Assembly: GCA_036642795.1 (NCBI GenBank)
Contig: JAVXTH010000044.1
Coordinates: forward strand, 1 to 8,439
Length of the DNA: 8,439 nucleotides
Direction: 5' to 3'
Source: JAVXTH01 sp036642795
GTDB taxonomy: Bacteria > Bacillota_I > Bacilli_A > Erysipelotrichales > Erysipelotrichaceae
Part shown: positions 1-6,636 of the stretch, in pieces
How positions within the stretch are numbered: the first letter of the stretch is position 1
How the letters are laid out: each line of letters starts with the position of its first letter
Program-made: the position numbers and the translations under genes
The notes under the pieces: generated by a model
Told to the model about the DNA's origin: nothing
The model's input: the letters and a program-made list of their open reading frames with translations, nothing else
Database searches by the model: none

Positions 1-2004
1 ATCAATAAGTTTTTGATCTTGTTTTCTTAAAGATTGATATAACTTATTAATTTCATTAATATCTGATTCATCCTCTAATGTTACATTTAAAGGTTTAATA
101 TTATTCCATATTTTCTCATTAATTGTCTTAATCGTCTTTTCACTATCTAGTATAAACTGATAAGTTTTATTTAACTTATCTTTATCCGTAATTCTTTTCT
201 GATCTTCTTTTGTTAATGCTTCCACTTGTTGAAACAAAGATTCAACTTCACTTTTTTTAGTTAAAGGTATATCTTTGATATCATCTAATTTACTAATCTT
301 AGAATTGAGATCTTTAATCTTTTCATCTAATAATAATTTATCTAATTGTGCTTTTAAATCAATTAATTTATTCGCATTCACAACTTTAGTTTTATCAGTA
401 GCATTTAATCCTTGATACATATTCCATATTGTTGTGATTTTATTTTCATCTTGTAACGTAATAATCGCATTTAAAGATTCAATATCTTTATTAATCTTAT
501 TAATTTTCCCTACTACATCTTTAAGTGATAATACTTGAGCATAAGCTTGATTCAATGTATCAATATTACTTACTTTACCTTGATCTGCTACACTCAGTTT
601 TTCATATCTTTTTACTAAGTTATGAATATCAAAATAATCTGTTTCACTTATATTATCAATGCTAGGTAATGCTTTTATCTTACGAATAACATCATCGGAT
701 GTATAAGCTCCACCATTCTTATTACCAAAGGCATAAAGAGTTCCGTAGGCATCATGAAGATAAAGATTACCATCATAATCCGCGATAAAAGATGAAGAAT
801 CATTCAGGTGAAGATTAGTACCTTTATCTGTAAGAATTTCAGAAGATATTGCATTACCATCATCATGAATGATATATGGTATACCATCAGCATAACCCAC
901 AACATAAATATAAACTTCGTGTTTCCCGTTTTCATAAGCAGAAGATACTAAAGGTGTGGATTGTGATTTTATCGAGTTTATTTTATATTTAACCGTAAGA
1001 TTATCAGCCGACACTACATTAAATGCTCCATCACAGCCAACTCCTCCGCCTGCAATATAAACACTATCATGATAAACGACAGGACTTGAAGTCATTTCAT
1101 TTGTCGCTAGTTTAACTGATTTTAAACTTGTTTTTATAAATTTCCCGGTCGAATCTAAATCAACTGCCTTCAAAGTTCCATCATATGCGGAAATAAATAA
1201 TTGATTCCGTTTTTTATCATAGGCAGGTATGCTTTGAACCGCACTTCCTAGTTGTAAAGTATCAAATACGGTATTATCTTTTAAACTATGGCTTACCAAA
1301 TTACCATCAGTACCAGCAAAGTATATTTTATCATTTGCGATTACTCCACTTGACCAATAATAACCTTTGTCCCCATAGGTCCATTTATAATCTTTCATTT
1401 CATCTGGCTTTGATGTATCTTCATCTCTCACATCAATTCCAAAAAAACATCCAATTGAACCTGTTGCATTTGAATATCCCGAGTAAATATATCCATCTTG
1501 ATATACAATTGCCGATAAAGCTTGATTCGCACCTTTAATTTTTTTACTTATCCATAAAGATTTCAATGTATTGGCATCAAACGCTTGGATTTCACCATCT
1601 CCAAATGGTACAAATATCATACCGTTACCATAAGCAATTTGTGTGAAAAACCCTAATTTACCATTTATTTCTGCGCTTGCGATTATTTTCCCTGATTTAT
1701 CTAATTTGTTTATTTTTGCTTTTGCATTTCGATCATAATTATCTGATGAAAAATAAATATAGTCGTCTACAATAATTGGATTTCCGCCTTTTAAATCATT
1801 AAATAATTTAGTGGGTTTTATTCCTCCAATTGTAGGTGTTTTCGCATCACTTACTCCTGGCATCTCATAATTGCCTAGGAAATAAGTCCAATCCTTGGTA
1901 AGTTCACTACCTGTTTGAGTTGTTTGTGCTTTAACGCCAATAAGTGTAGTGAAACTTAAAAGCAACACAAAAAAAATCTTAACTAATTTACTTGTCTTTT
2001 TCAT
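1..2004 (-). CDS. Exported PQQ-like beta-propeller protein with C-terminal helical repeats (3' end outside window)
   Basis: The frame is open from an ATG at 2004 to the window edge, giving 668 residues and no stop, so the C-terminus is missing. Residues 1-26 form a signal peptide: a KKTSKLVK basic start, hydrophobic FFVLLLSFTTLIG, and likely cleavage after VKA; no lipobox cysteine is present. Residues about 75-430 hold eight PQQ_2-like propeller units, each an exposed-strand pattern such as DDYIYFSSD, NGMIFVPFGDGEIQAFD, NDKIYFAGTDGNLVSHS and DGNLYLHDAYGTLYAFG. Residues about 438-668 hold four helical repeats with a conserved Y..L...DQ.KV.N...L core, known from large Gram-positive surface proteins. 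The site GAAAGGG (2014-2020) lies 9 nt before the ATG. A cobalamin riboswitch heads the transcript, so expression should fall when B12 is plentiful. Inference: a surface protein linked to corrinoid capture; the anchor and any binding domain would lie beyond position 1. Function is not proven by the sequence. Confidence 0.85.
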   Translation of the reverse strand, partial: MKKTSKLVKIFFVLLLSFTTLIGVKAQTTQTGSELTKDWTYFLGNYEMPGVSDAKTPTIGGIKPTKLFNDLKGGNPIIVDDYIYFSSDNYDRNAKAKINKLDKSGKIIASAEINGKLGFFTQIAYGNGMIFVPFGDGEIQAFDANTLKSLWISKKIKGANQALSAIVYQDGYIYSGYSNATGSIGCFFGIDVRDEDTSKPDEMKDYKWTYGDKGYYWSSGVIANDKIYFAGTDGNLVSHSLKDNTVFDTLQLGSAVQSIPAYDKKRNQLFISAYDGTLKAVDLDSTGKFIKTSLKSVKLATNEMTSSPVVYHDSVYIAGGGVGCDGAFNVVSADNLTVKYKINSIKSQSTPLVSSAYENGKHEVYIYVVGYADGIPYIIHDDGNAISSEILTDKGTNLHLNDSSSFIADYDGNLYLHDAYGTLYAFGNKNGGAYTSDDVIRKIKALPSIDNISETDYFDIHNLVKRYEKLSVADQGKVSNIDTLNQAYAQVLSLKDVVGKINKINKDIESLNAIITLQDENKITTIWNMYQGLNATDKTKVVNANKLIDLKAQLDKLLLDEKIKDLNSKISKLDDIKDIPLTKKSEVESLFQQVEALTKEDQKRITDKDKLNKTYQFILDSEKTIKTINEKIWNNIKPLNVTLEDESDINEINKLYQSLRKQDQKLID

Positions 2005-2039
2005 TTTATTAATCCCTTTCGCTTAATAGAAAATGCTTT

Positions 2040-2180
2040 ATACAAGGTCGGTCTCCTGACTTAGATTCATCTTACTTGCTCACCTTCCCGCTTACACGCA
2101 GTGGTTATTGAGCTTTCATCCTCTTTACAGTAGCGAGGGCTGTTGTGGCTTTTACCACATTCCCGATTGTCCCTTTGTAT
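2040..2180 (-). promoter_or_regulatory. Cobalamin (B12) riboswitch
   Basis: Read on the minus strand, all conserved blocks of the cobalamin riboswitch (Rfam RF00174 family) appear in order: the GGGAA-plus-hairpin block (2145-2164, GGGAATGTGGTAAAAGCCAC), the CCCTCGCTACTGT block (2127-2139), the CCACTG...GGGAAGG hairpin (2083-2104), and the B12 box AAGTCAGGAGACC (2050-2062). An enclosing P1 stem pairs ATACAAAGG (2172-2180) with CCTTGTAT (2040-2047), with one bulged A. The GATGA just before the B12 box and the general layout suit the adenosylcobalamin-preferring class I, but the ligand form is inferred. It sits 35 nt before the start codon of the exported propeller gene. No intrinsic terminator follows, so control is probably at translation. 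The exact 5' boundary is uncertain by about 20 nt. Confidence 0.93.
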
Positions 2181-2204
2181 CTTATTCCCATTTAGAACGT
2201 TATT

Positions 2205-2234
2205 ATTGTAACACGCAAATGAAGTAGAATACAA
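2205..2234 (-). promoter_or_regulatory. Promoter of the riboswitch/propeller transcript
   Basis: On the minus strand a -35 box TTGTAT (2229-2234) and a -10 box TACAAT (2205-2210) are separated by 18 bp. The -10 is extended by an upstream TG (TGTTACAAT). Transcription would begin near 2198, leaving about 18 nt before the riboswitch P1 stem, a suitable geometry for a riboswitch leader. The promoter lies directly after the terminator of the upstream gene pair, which makes the leader an independent unit. Confidence 0.65.
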
Positions 2235-2245
2235 ATAAGTTGCAT

Positions 2246-2267
2246 AAAAAAACCTGTTTTCACAGGT
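2246..2267 (-). terminator. Intrinsic terminator of the phosphatase/membrane-protein pair
   Basis: The minus strand reads ACCTG, a six-base loop TGAAAA, CAGGT, then a run of seven T. The stem is short (5 bp) but the T run is strong. The TGA in the loop is the stop codon of the 105-residue membrane protein, so the hairpin overlaps the gene end. It insulates the riboswitch promoter just downstream. Confidence 0.8.
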
Positions 2268-2577
2268 CGTGTTTATTTAATAGTGCTTTTACATTTGCTG
2301 GCAATATAAAACTAGCTACTATGTAATATAAATAATTAAAGAATAATAGAAAAAGTGCGATGGTAAGTAATTGGAGAAGAATTGCGGTAATTTGAAATTT
2401 ATTAATTATTAATAAAGAAAAGACGATTGCTAAAATTAAATTTATTATATAAAGAGTCGTTAGTTTTCTCTTTTTAACGATTAATTCATTATTAAAATCA
2501 TAGCGTATTTTTTCTACTGTAATATAGTTACTATTAGAAAAAATTACTTTTTTCTTTAAATCGGGTTTATCTATCAT
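2260..2577 (-). CDS. Small two-helix membrane protein, function unknown
   Basis: This 105-residue protein has a polar, basic N-terminal part of about 40 residues (ending KKRK), then two hydrophobic segments at about 41-59 (TLYIINLILAIVFSLLIIN) and 62-92, joined by a very short polar turn, and a short polar tail. It should sit in the cytoplasmic membrane; the KKRK before the first helix suggests a cytoplasmic N-terminus by the positive-inside rule. The site AAAGGA (2585-2590) lies 7 nt before the ATG. It starts 13 nt after the phosphatase stop and ends in a terminator that contains its stop codon, so the two genes are very likely cotranscribed. I recognise no family, and no catalytic motif is visible. 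It is probably real because of its ribosome site, tight spacing and terminator. Confidence 0.75.
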   Translation of the reverse strand: MIDKPDLKKKVIFSNSNYITVEKIRYDFNNELIVKKRKLTTLYIINLILAIVFSLLIINKFQITAILLQLLTIALFLLFFNYLYYIVASFILPANVKALLNKHDL

Positions 2578-2590
2578 ACATGTATCCTTT

Positions 2591-3361
2591 CTATCGATTA
2601 GTTAATTCTATAAATTCTTTAAAATTAGAAGGACATCCAGCTACTAGGCCAATTGGTTTTTCATAGCTATATGATCCATTTAAAGTTTGTATTTTACCTC
2701 CTGCCTCTTTGATGATAATAACAGCAGCTGCATGATCCCATGGACATAATACTTCTTCATAAAAAGCATCACATTTACCACTAGCGATATAGCACAAATC
2801 TAAAACAGCACTGCCAGATCTTCTAATATCTCGAGAATTCACAAAAATGGCCTCCATTGTTTCAAATGTTTTATGGGCATTTTCTTTATGATAAGGTGAT
2901 GTTCCACAAATTACAAGTGAATCTTTTAAAATATGATTGTTACATTGAATTTTATTTTTATTTAAATAGGCTCCATATCCAATTGTGGCATAGAACATTT
3001 CTTTTTGATATGGGTTATAACAAACCCCAATCTTGCCAATTCCATTTTCAACGTAAGCGATGGAGATGGCAGAATGATTATAATTATAGGCATAATTAGT
3101 GGTTCCATCAATTGGATCAATGATAAAATACGAACGACAACCTTTGGATGGTACTACACCTTCTTCCGCAAGTATCTGCGCATCTGGTTTAAATTCAAGT
3201 AATTTATTAATAATTAAATCCTGAACTTCTAAATCGACATTCGTTACAATATTTGCCGAATCCGTTTTGTTACTTATTATAGTTGGGTGTTTCCGTTTCA
3301 TTAGTTGACCAGCAAGTTTTGCGCATGCAACCATTTTATCCATAAGAATAAGATTATCCAT
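2591..3361 (-). CDS. Inositol monophosphatase family phosphatase
   Basis: The 256-residue product has the complete metal-dependent sugar-phosphatase signature: TNVD with Asp43, AEEG with Glu66/67, DPIDGTTN (Asp82, Asp85, residues 82-89) and WDHAAAVIIIKEAGG (Asp209, from 208), plus the family block RRSGSAVLDLCYIASGKCDAF. These acidic residues bind two or three Mg ions and hydrolyse a phosphate monoester in the cytoplasm. Likely substrates are inositol 1-phosphate or related sugar phosphates; the family also includes fructose-bisphosphatases and PAP phosphatases, and sequence alone does not separate them. The length is normal. I chose the ATG at 3361, not the one at 3382, because the site AAAGGAAGTGGTG lies just before 3361, while the earlier ATG lies 3 bp from the -10 box, upstream of the expected transcript start. 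It is followed after 13 nt by the small membrane protein. Confidence 0.93.
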   Translation of the reverse strand: MDNLILMDKMVACAKLAGQLMKRKHPTIISNKTDSANIVTNVDLEVQDLIINKLLEFKPDAQILAEEGVVPSKGCRSYFIIDPIDGTTNYAYNYNHSAISIAYVENGIGKIGVCYNPYQKEMFYATIGYGAYLNKNKIQCNNHILKDSLVICGTSPYHKENAHKTFETMEAIFVNSRDIRRSGSAVLDLCYIASGKCDAFYEEVLCPWDHAAAVIIIKEAGGKIQTLNGSYSYEKPIGLVAGCPSNFKEFIELTNR

Positions 3362-3385
3362 TTCACCACTTCCTTTTGTCATTAT

Positions 3386-3415
3386 ATTATAACATAATCA
3401 TAATTGCGAATTCAA
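3386..3415 (-). promoter_or_regulatory. Promoter of the phosphatase/membrane-protein pair
   Basis: The minus strand shows -35 TTGAAT (3410-3415), an 18 bp spacer, and a perfect -10 TATAAT (3386-3391) with an extending TG (TGTTATAAT). Transcription should start near 3379, downstream of the ATG at 3382, which supports the shorter phosphatase reading frame. Confidence 0.75.
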
Positions 3416-3438
3416 TCGTAGATATCGATAGATTTAAT
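3410..3438. repeat. Imperfect inverted repeat in the divergent promoter region
   Basis: The arms ATTCAATC (3410-3417) and GATTTAAT (3431-3438) are complementary at 7 of 8 positions around a 13-nt centre rich in GATATC/TATCGATA. It overlaps the -35 of the leftward promoter and lies about 40 bp before the -35 of the rightward regulator gene. A site for the adjacent Lrp/AsnC regulator is possible, but AT-rich DNA yields such repeats by chance. Confidence 0.3.
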
Positions 3439-3478
3439 GAAAAATAGTGCTTTAATTGCTTATTTACCTCAATAAAGG

Positions 3479-3507
3479 TTTACACGATTGTTAATACGAT
3501 ATAAAAT
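3479..3507 (+). promoter_or_regulatory. Promoter of the Lrp-type regulator/aminotransferase pair
   Basis: The -35 box TTTACA (3479-3484) and -10 box TAAAAT (3502-3507) are separated by 17 bp. The overlapping TATAAA (3500-3505) is an alternative -10 with a poorer 15 bp spacer. The ribosome site AAGGTGAT (3523-3530) and the ATG at 3534 follow, giving a leader of about 20 nt. A direct repeat of ACGAT lies between the two boxes. Confidence 0.6.
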
Positions 3508-3533
3508 AGAATTATTATAGAAAAGGTGATGAA

Positions 3534-4019
3534 ATGGAAAAGCAAGTATTGTTATCATTATTAGAAAAAAAGGCAAGATTATCAACACGTGATTTGGCAG
3601 ACATCCTGCAATCAGATGAAAAGAGTATTCTTTCAACGATGGATGAATTAGAGAAAGATAAAATTATCTGCGGTTATCACACGATTATTAATTGGGATAA
3701 AACCAACAATGACAAAGTCATGGCTTTAATTGAAGTTGGTGTTACTCCTGAGCGTGAGTTTGGTTATGATCGTGTCGCTAAAAATATTTATCGATTCCCT
3801 GAAGTTGATACGATGTATTTAATGAGTGGAAAAAGTGAATTTACGGTAATTGTTAATGGCAAAACGATGCAAGAAGTTTCAAACTTCGTAGCTAAGCTTG
3901 CCTGTGTTGAACATGTTACTTCAACGGTTACGTTATTTGTTTTGAAGCAGTATAAAGCAAGTGGAGTTATCTTTGATGAAGAGGAGAAGCCAAATGAACG
4001 GCTTATCGTGACTCCATAA
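3534..4019 (+). CDS. alaR: Lrp/AsnC family transcriptional regulator, AlaR (YugG)-like
   Basis: This 161-residue protein has the standard Lrp/AsnC layout: an N-terminal winged helix-turn-helix (about 1-50, with LSTRDLADILQSDEKSILSTM as the recognition region) and a C-terminal RAM ligand-binding and oligomerisation domain (about 62-140, with the LMSGKSEFTVIVNG strand and turn). Such proteins bind DNA as dimers to octamers and respond to amino acids. The gene is followed at once by a class I aminotransferase; in Bacillus subtilis the matching pair is yugG-yugH, renamed alaR-alaT, where the regulator controls alanine transaminase. Here the order and orientation imply control of its own operon, with alanine or a related amino acid as the likely effector. 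The family is certain; the AlaR assignment rests on the partner gene and overall resemblance. The start is fixed by AAGGTGAT a few bases upstream. Confidence 0.85.
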   Translation: MEKQVLLSLLEKKARLSTRDLADILQSDEKSILSTMDELEKDKIICGYHTIINWDKTNNDKVMALIEVGVTPEREFGYDRVAKNIYRFPEVDTMYLMSGKSEFTVIVNGKTMQEVSNFVAKLACVEHVTSTVTLFVLKQYKASGVIFDEEEKPNERLIVTP

Positions 4020-5182
4020 TGAACGAAGAAATACTCAGTAAACATGTCAAGGAAATAAAACCTAGTGGAATTCGTCGCTTCTTTGATTTGGCTAATGAGA
4101 TGGAAGGTGTTGTTTCTCTAGGAGTTGGTGAACCCGATTTCGCAACTCCTTGGCATATTCGTGAAGCAGCCATTTATTCAATTGAAAGTGGCAAAACTTA
4201 TTATACTGCAAATCAGGGTTTACTTGAATTACGTCAAGAGATATGTGCTTATCAAAAGCGTCGTTTTAATTTAACTTACGATCCAAAAGACAATGTCGTT
4301 GTTACCGTTGGTGGTAGTGAAGCGATTGATATTGCTTTACGTGCGATCGTTGATCCAGGTGATGAAGTCATCTTATTAGAACCTGGTTATGTAGCCTATC
4401 AACCTGGAGTTCAATTAGCTGGAGCCATTCCTAAGATGATTGAATTAAAATCTGAGAATCAATTTAAATTAACTCCAGAAGCACTAGAAGCTGCTATTAG
4501 TGACAAAACCAAAGCGATGATTATCAACTACCCTAGTAATCCTACCGGTGGTGTTATGAGTCATGATGATTACGCGAAAATTGTACCGATTATTAAAAAG
4601 CATAATCTTATCGTTATCAGCGATGAAATATATGCGGAATTAACTTACGATGAAGAATTTTGTTCTCCCGCTAATTTTGATGAAATCAAAGATCAAGTTA
4701 TCTTAATCAGTGGTTTTTCAAAAGCATTCGCAATGACTGGCTGGCGTTTAGGCTATGTATTAGCTGATAAAACAATTGCCATGGCAATGAATAAAATTCA
4801 TCAGTATATTATTATGTCTGCTCCTACTTCTGCTCAATATGGAGCAATTGAAGGTTTACGTAATGGCGCAAAACATGTTGAGGAAATGCATGATGCTTAT
4901 TTATTAAGACGTAATTTTATCGTCAAAGGATTTAATCGTATCGGTTTAGAAACGCATACCCCTCACGGTGCTTTCTATATTTTCCCAAGTATTAAATCGA
5001 CTGGTCTTAGCAGTGAAGAATTTTGTGAAGAATTATTAAAGGATCAAAAAGTTGCTTGTGTTCCTGGAACCGCATTTGGAAACGCTGGTGAAGGCTTTAT
5101 TCGAGTTTCGTATGCTTATAGTATTGAAGAGATTAAGCTTGCACTTGATCGAATTGAAAAATTTATGGAAAGATTTAAATAA
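4019..5182 (+). CDS. alaT: PLP-dependent class I aminotransferase, AlaT (YugH)-like
   Basis: The 387-residue fold-type I aminotransferase moves an amino group between an amino acid and a 2-oxoacid in the cytoplasm. Visible active-site elements are NPTG (Asn174), SDEIY (Asp202, Tyr205), SGFSKAFAMTGWRLGY with the PLP lysine Lys235 and Arg243, and FIRVSYA with the substrate-carboxylate arginine Arg362. The N-terminal SGIRRFFDLANEMEGVVSLG and TYYTANQGLLELRQEI closely resemble Bacillus subtilis YugH/AlaT, so alanine transaminase (alanine plus 2-oxoglutarate to pyruvate plus glutamate) is the best guess; aspartate or aromatic substrates remain possible. The ATG overlaps the regulator stop in TAATG, and no Shine-Dalgarno site lies within 20 nt upstream. 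An in-frame stop at 3995-3997 rules out a much earlier start, so translation is probably coupled to the regulator gene. A hairpin terminator begins at its stop codon. Confidence 0.92.
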   Translation: MNEEILSKHVKEIKPSGIRRFFDLANEMEGVVSLGVGEPDFATPWHIREAAIYSIESGKTYYTANQGLLELRQEICAYQKRRFNLTYDPKDNVVVTVGGSEAIDIALRAIVDPGDEVILLEPGYVAYQPGVQLAGAIPKMIELKSENQFKLTPEALEAAISDKTKAMIINYPSNPTGGVMSHDDYAKIVPIIKKHNLIVISDEIYAELTYDEEFCSPANFDEIKDQVILISGFSKAFAMTGWRLGYVLADKTIAMAMNKIHQYIIMSAPTSAQYGAIEGLRNGAKHVEEMHDAYLLRRNFIVKGFNRIGLETHTPHGAFYIFPSIKSTGLSSEEFCEELLKDQKVACVPGTAFGNAGEGFIRVSYAYSIEEIKLALDRIEKFMERFK

Positions 5183-5210
5183 AGCGAAGTCATAATTACG
5201 ACTTCGCTTT
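5181..5210. terminator. Shared bidirectional terminator between alaT and dbpA
   Basis: A perfect 11-bp inverted repeat AAAGCGAAGTC / GACTTCGCTTT (5181-5191 and 5200-5210) encloses an 8-nt loop. Rightward the stem ends in five T (5208-5212), giving a good terminator for alaT. Leftward the stem is followed by TTTATTT, a weaker tract but enough for dbpA. The alaT stop (5180-5182) touches one arm and the dbpA stop (5196-5198) lies in the loop, so the last codons of dbpA form half of the stem. Confidence 0.88.
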
Positions 5211-6617
5211 TTGTATTCTTAATTTTTTACCTTTGATTGATTTATCTTTTAAAGACTTCATTACATAATCACCCTTACCATGTAGAATATCTACATAAGA
5301 GCCGGTATCTTTGATTTCAATATTACCGATATCATCACTTTCAACTCCATCGATTTGACAAATAGCTCCAACAAAATCACCAAGACGCATTTTTTTGTTT
5401 TTACCACCATTGAAATAAAGTTTAATTACATCATGACGAACAAGATCTTTTTTTATTACATTTGTTTTATCGCTGAAGCATGCCCAATCATCGTGTTTAC
5501 TTTCATAAAAACGGATGATGTCACTATCCATTTCGGTTGCGTCTAGTTCACTATCTTCTAAGATTTTTTCTAAACGAGGTAGCGTTGATTTTTCACATAA
5601 GGCAATCGCAATTCCTGATTCATCAACTCTTCCACATCTTCCAATACGATGAACATACGTTGCTCCATCTCTTGGTAAGTCCGCATGAATAACATGGGAT
5701 AAAGCAGGAATATCAATTCCACGAGCAGATACATCGGTTGTGATCAGATAACGAAATTTACCTTTTCTAAAATCTTCCATTACCGCAAAACGATCTTTTT
5801 GAAGTAAGCCACCATGTAAGTAATCGCATGAAATATCATAATCTTGAAGGTAATCATAAACTTCTTCAACGCGTTCATGAGTCGATGCGAAAATCATCGC
5901 ATCTTCTACATGATCATGAAGTAAGATGTTTTTAATTATTTTATTTTTTTCATCTCGGGTTACTACATAATATTGATGTTCAACATTTGCTTTATTTCCA
6001 TCTTCAATGTGAATTGAAATCGGATCGTTCATGAATTCACTTGATAGATTAGCAATTTGTTCTGGCATCGTAGCTGAGAATAATAATGTATTGCGTTCTT
6101 TAGGTAAACGTTTTAAAACATCGCTTACTTGTTCAATGAAGCCCATATTTAACATTTGATCGGCTTCATCTAATACGACAAAACGGATGTTCGTTAAATC
6201 TAAAGTCCCACGTTTAATATGATCCATTACTCTTCCTGGTGTACCAATAACGATATGACAGCGATCTTTTAATTTCATTATTTGTGGTTGATAAGGAACT
6301 CTACCTAATAATAATGCGGTTTTAATTCGTTTAAACATCGATAAGCTCTCTACATCTTCATTGATTTGTAAAGCCAATTCACGAGTAGGTGCTAGAATTA
6401 ATGCTTGTGGTAAACGATCTTCCCAAGTAATATCTTCAATCATTGGGATGGAAAAAGCTGCCGTTTTTCCACTTCCTGTTTTAGCTCTTACAATAACATC
6501 CTTTTTCTCATGAATATAGGGAATTATTTTTTCTTGAACTGGCATTAATTCTTCATATTCTAAAAGATTAATGGCTTCTAATATTTGTTCATCTTTAATT
6601 AGTTCTTTAAATTTCAT
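5196..6617 (-). CDS. dbpA: ATP-dependent RNA helicase DbpA/YxiN (DEAD-box)
   Basis: The 473-residue DEAD-box helicase acts in 50S ribosome assembly: in this subfamily the C-terminal domain binds hairpin 92 of 23S rRNA and directs the helicase core to nearby helices. Core motifs in order are Q motif Gln28, AKTGSGKT (45-52), PTRELA (77-82), TPGR (126-129), DEAD (150-153), SAT (181-183), TTDVSARGID (293-302) and HRIGRCGR (323-330). The DbpA RNA-binding domain spans about 397-470 (KLYFNGGKNKKMRLGDFVG, DGVESDDIG, VDILHGKG), very close to Bacillus subtilis YxiN, and the length matches that protein. Motif VI has Cys where HRIGRTGR is usual. I chose the ATG at 6617 because AAAGGAG lies 5 nt before it; the longer frame begins at a TTG at 6638 that falls inside the T tract of the preceding terminator. 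It lies 42 nt after purA, behind that terminator. Confidence 0.95.
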   Translation of the reverse strand: MKFKELIKDEQILEAINLLEYEELMPVQEKIIPYIHEKKDVIVRAKTGSGKTAAFSIPMIEDITWEDRLPQALILAPTRELALQINEDVESLSMFKRIKTALLLGRVPYQPQIMKLKDRCHIVIGTPGRVMDHIKRGTLDLTNIRFVVLDEADQMLNMGFIEQVSDVLKRLPKERNTLLFSATMPEQIANLSSEFMNDPISIHIEDGNKANVEHQYYVVTRDEKNKIIKNILLHDHVEDAMIFASTHERVEEVYDYLQDYDISCDYLHGGLLQKDRFAVMEDFRKGKFRYLITTDVSARGIDIPALSHVIHADLPRDGATYVHRIGRCGRVDESGIAIALCEKSTLPRLEKILEDSELDATEMDSDIIRFYESKHDDWACFSDKTNVIKKDLVRHDVIKLYFNGGKNKKMRLGDFVGAICQIDGVESDDIGNIEIKDTGSYVDILHGKGDYVMKSLKDKSIKGKKLRIQKAKS

Positions 6618-6636
6618 ATAGACTCCTTTAAGGTAC

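Noticed and set aside
1335..1538. 67-residue plus-strand frame inside the propeller gene
   Set aside because: It is antisense to a long, signal-peptide-bearing frame with clear propeller repeats, has no recognisable ribosome site and is low-complexity (Leu/His rich).
2040..2210. Small non-coding RNA or tRNA-like element upstream of the propeller gene
   Set aside because: The structure and conserved blocks are fully explained by the cobalamin riboswitch.
2857..3202. Two overlapping plus-strand frames inside the phosphatase gene
   Set aside because: Both are antisense shadows of a gene with all catalytic motifs of the inositol monophosphatase family.
3788..4045. Minus-strand frame across the regulator/aminotransferase junction
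   Set aside because: Antisense to two well-supported genes and without a promoter or domain of its own.
5355..5546. Plus-strand frame inside dbpA
   Set aside because: Antisense to the conserved DbpA RNA-binding domain; no supporting signals.
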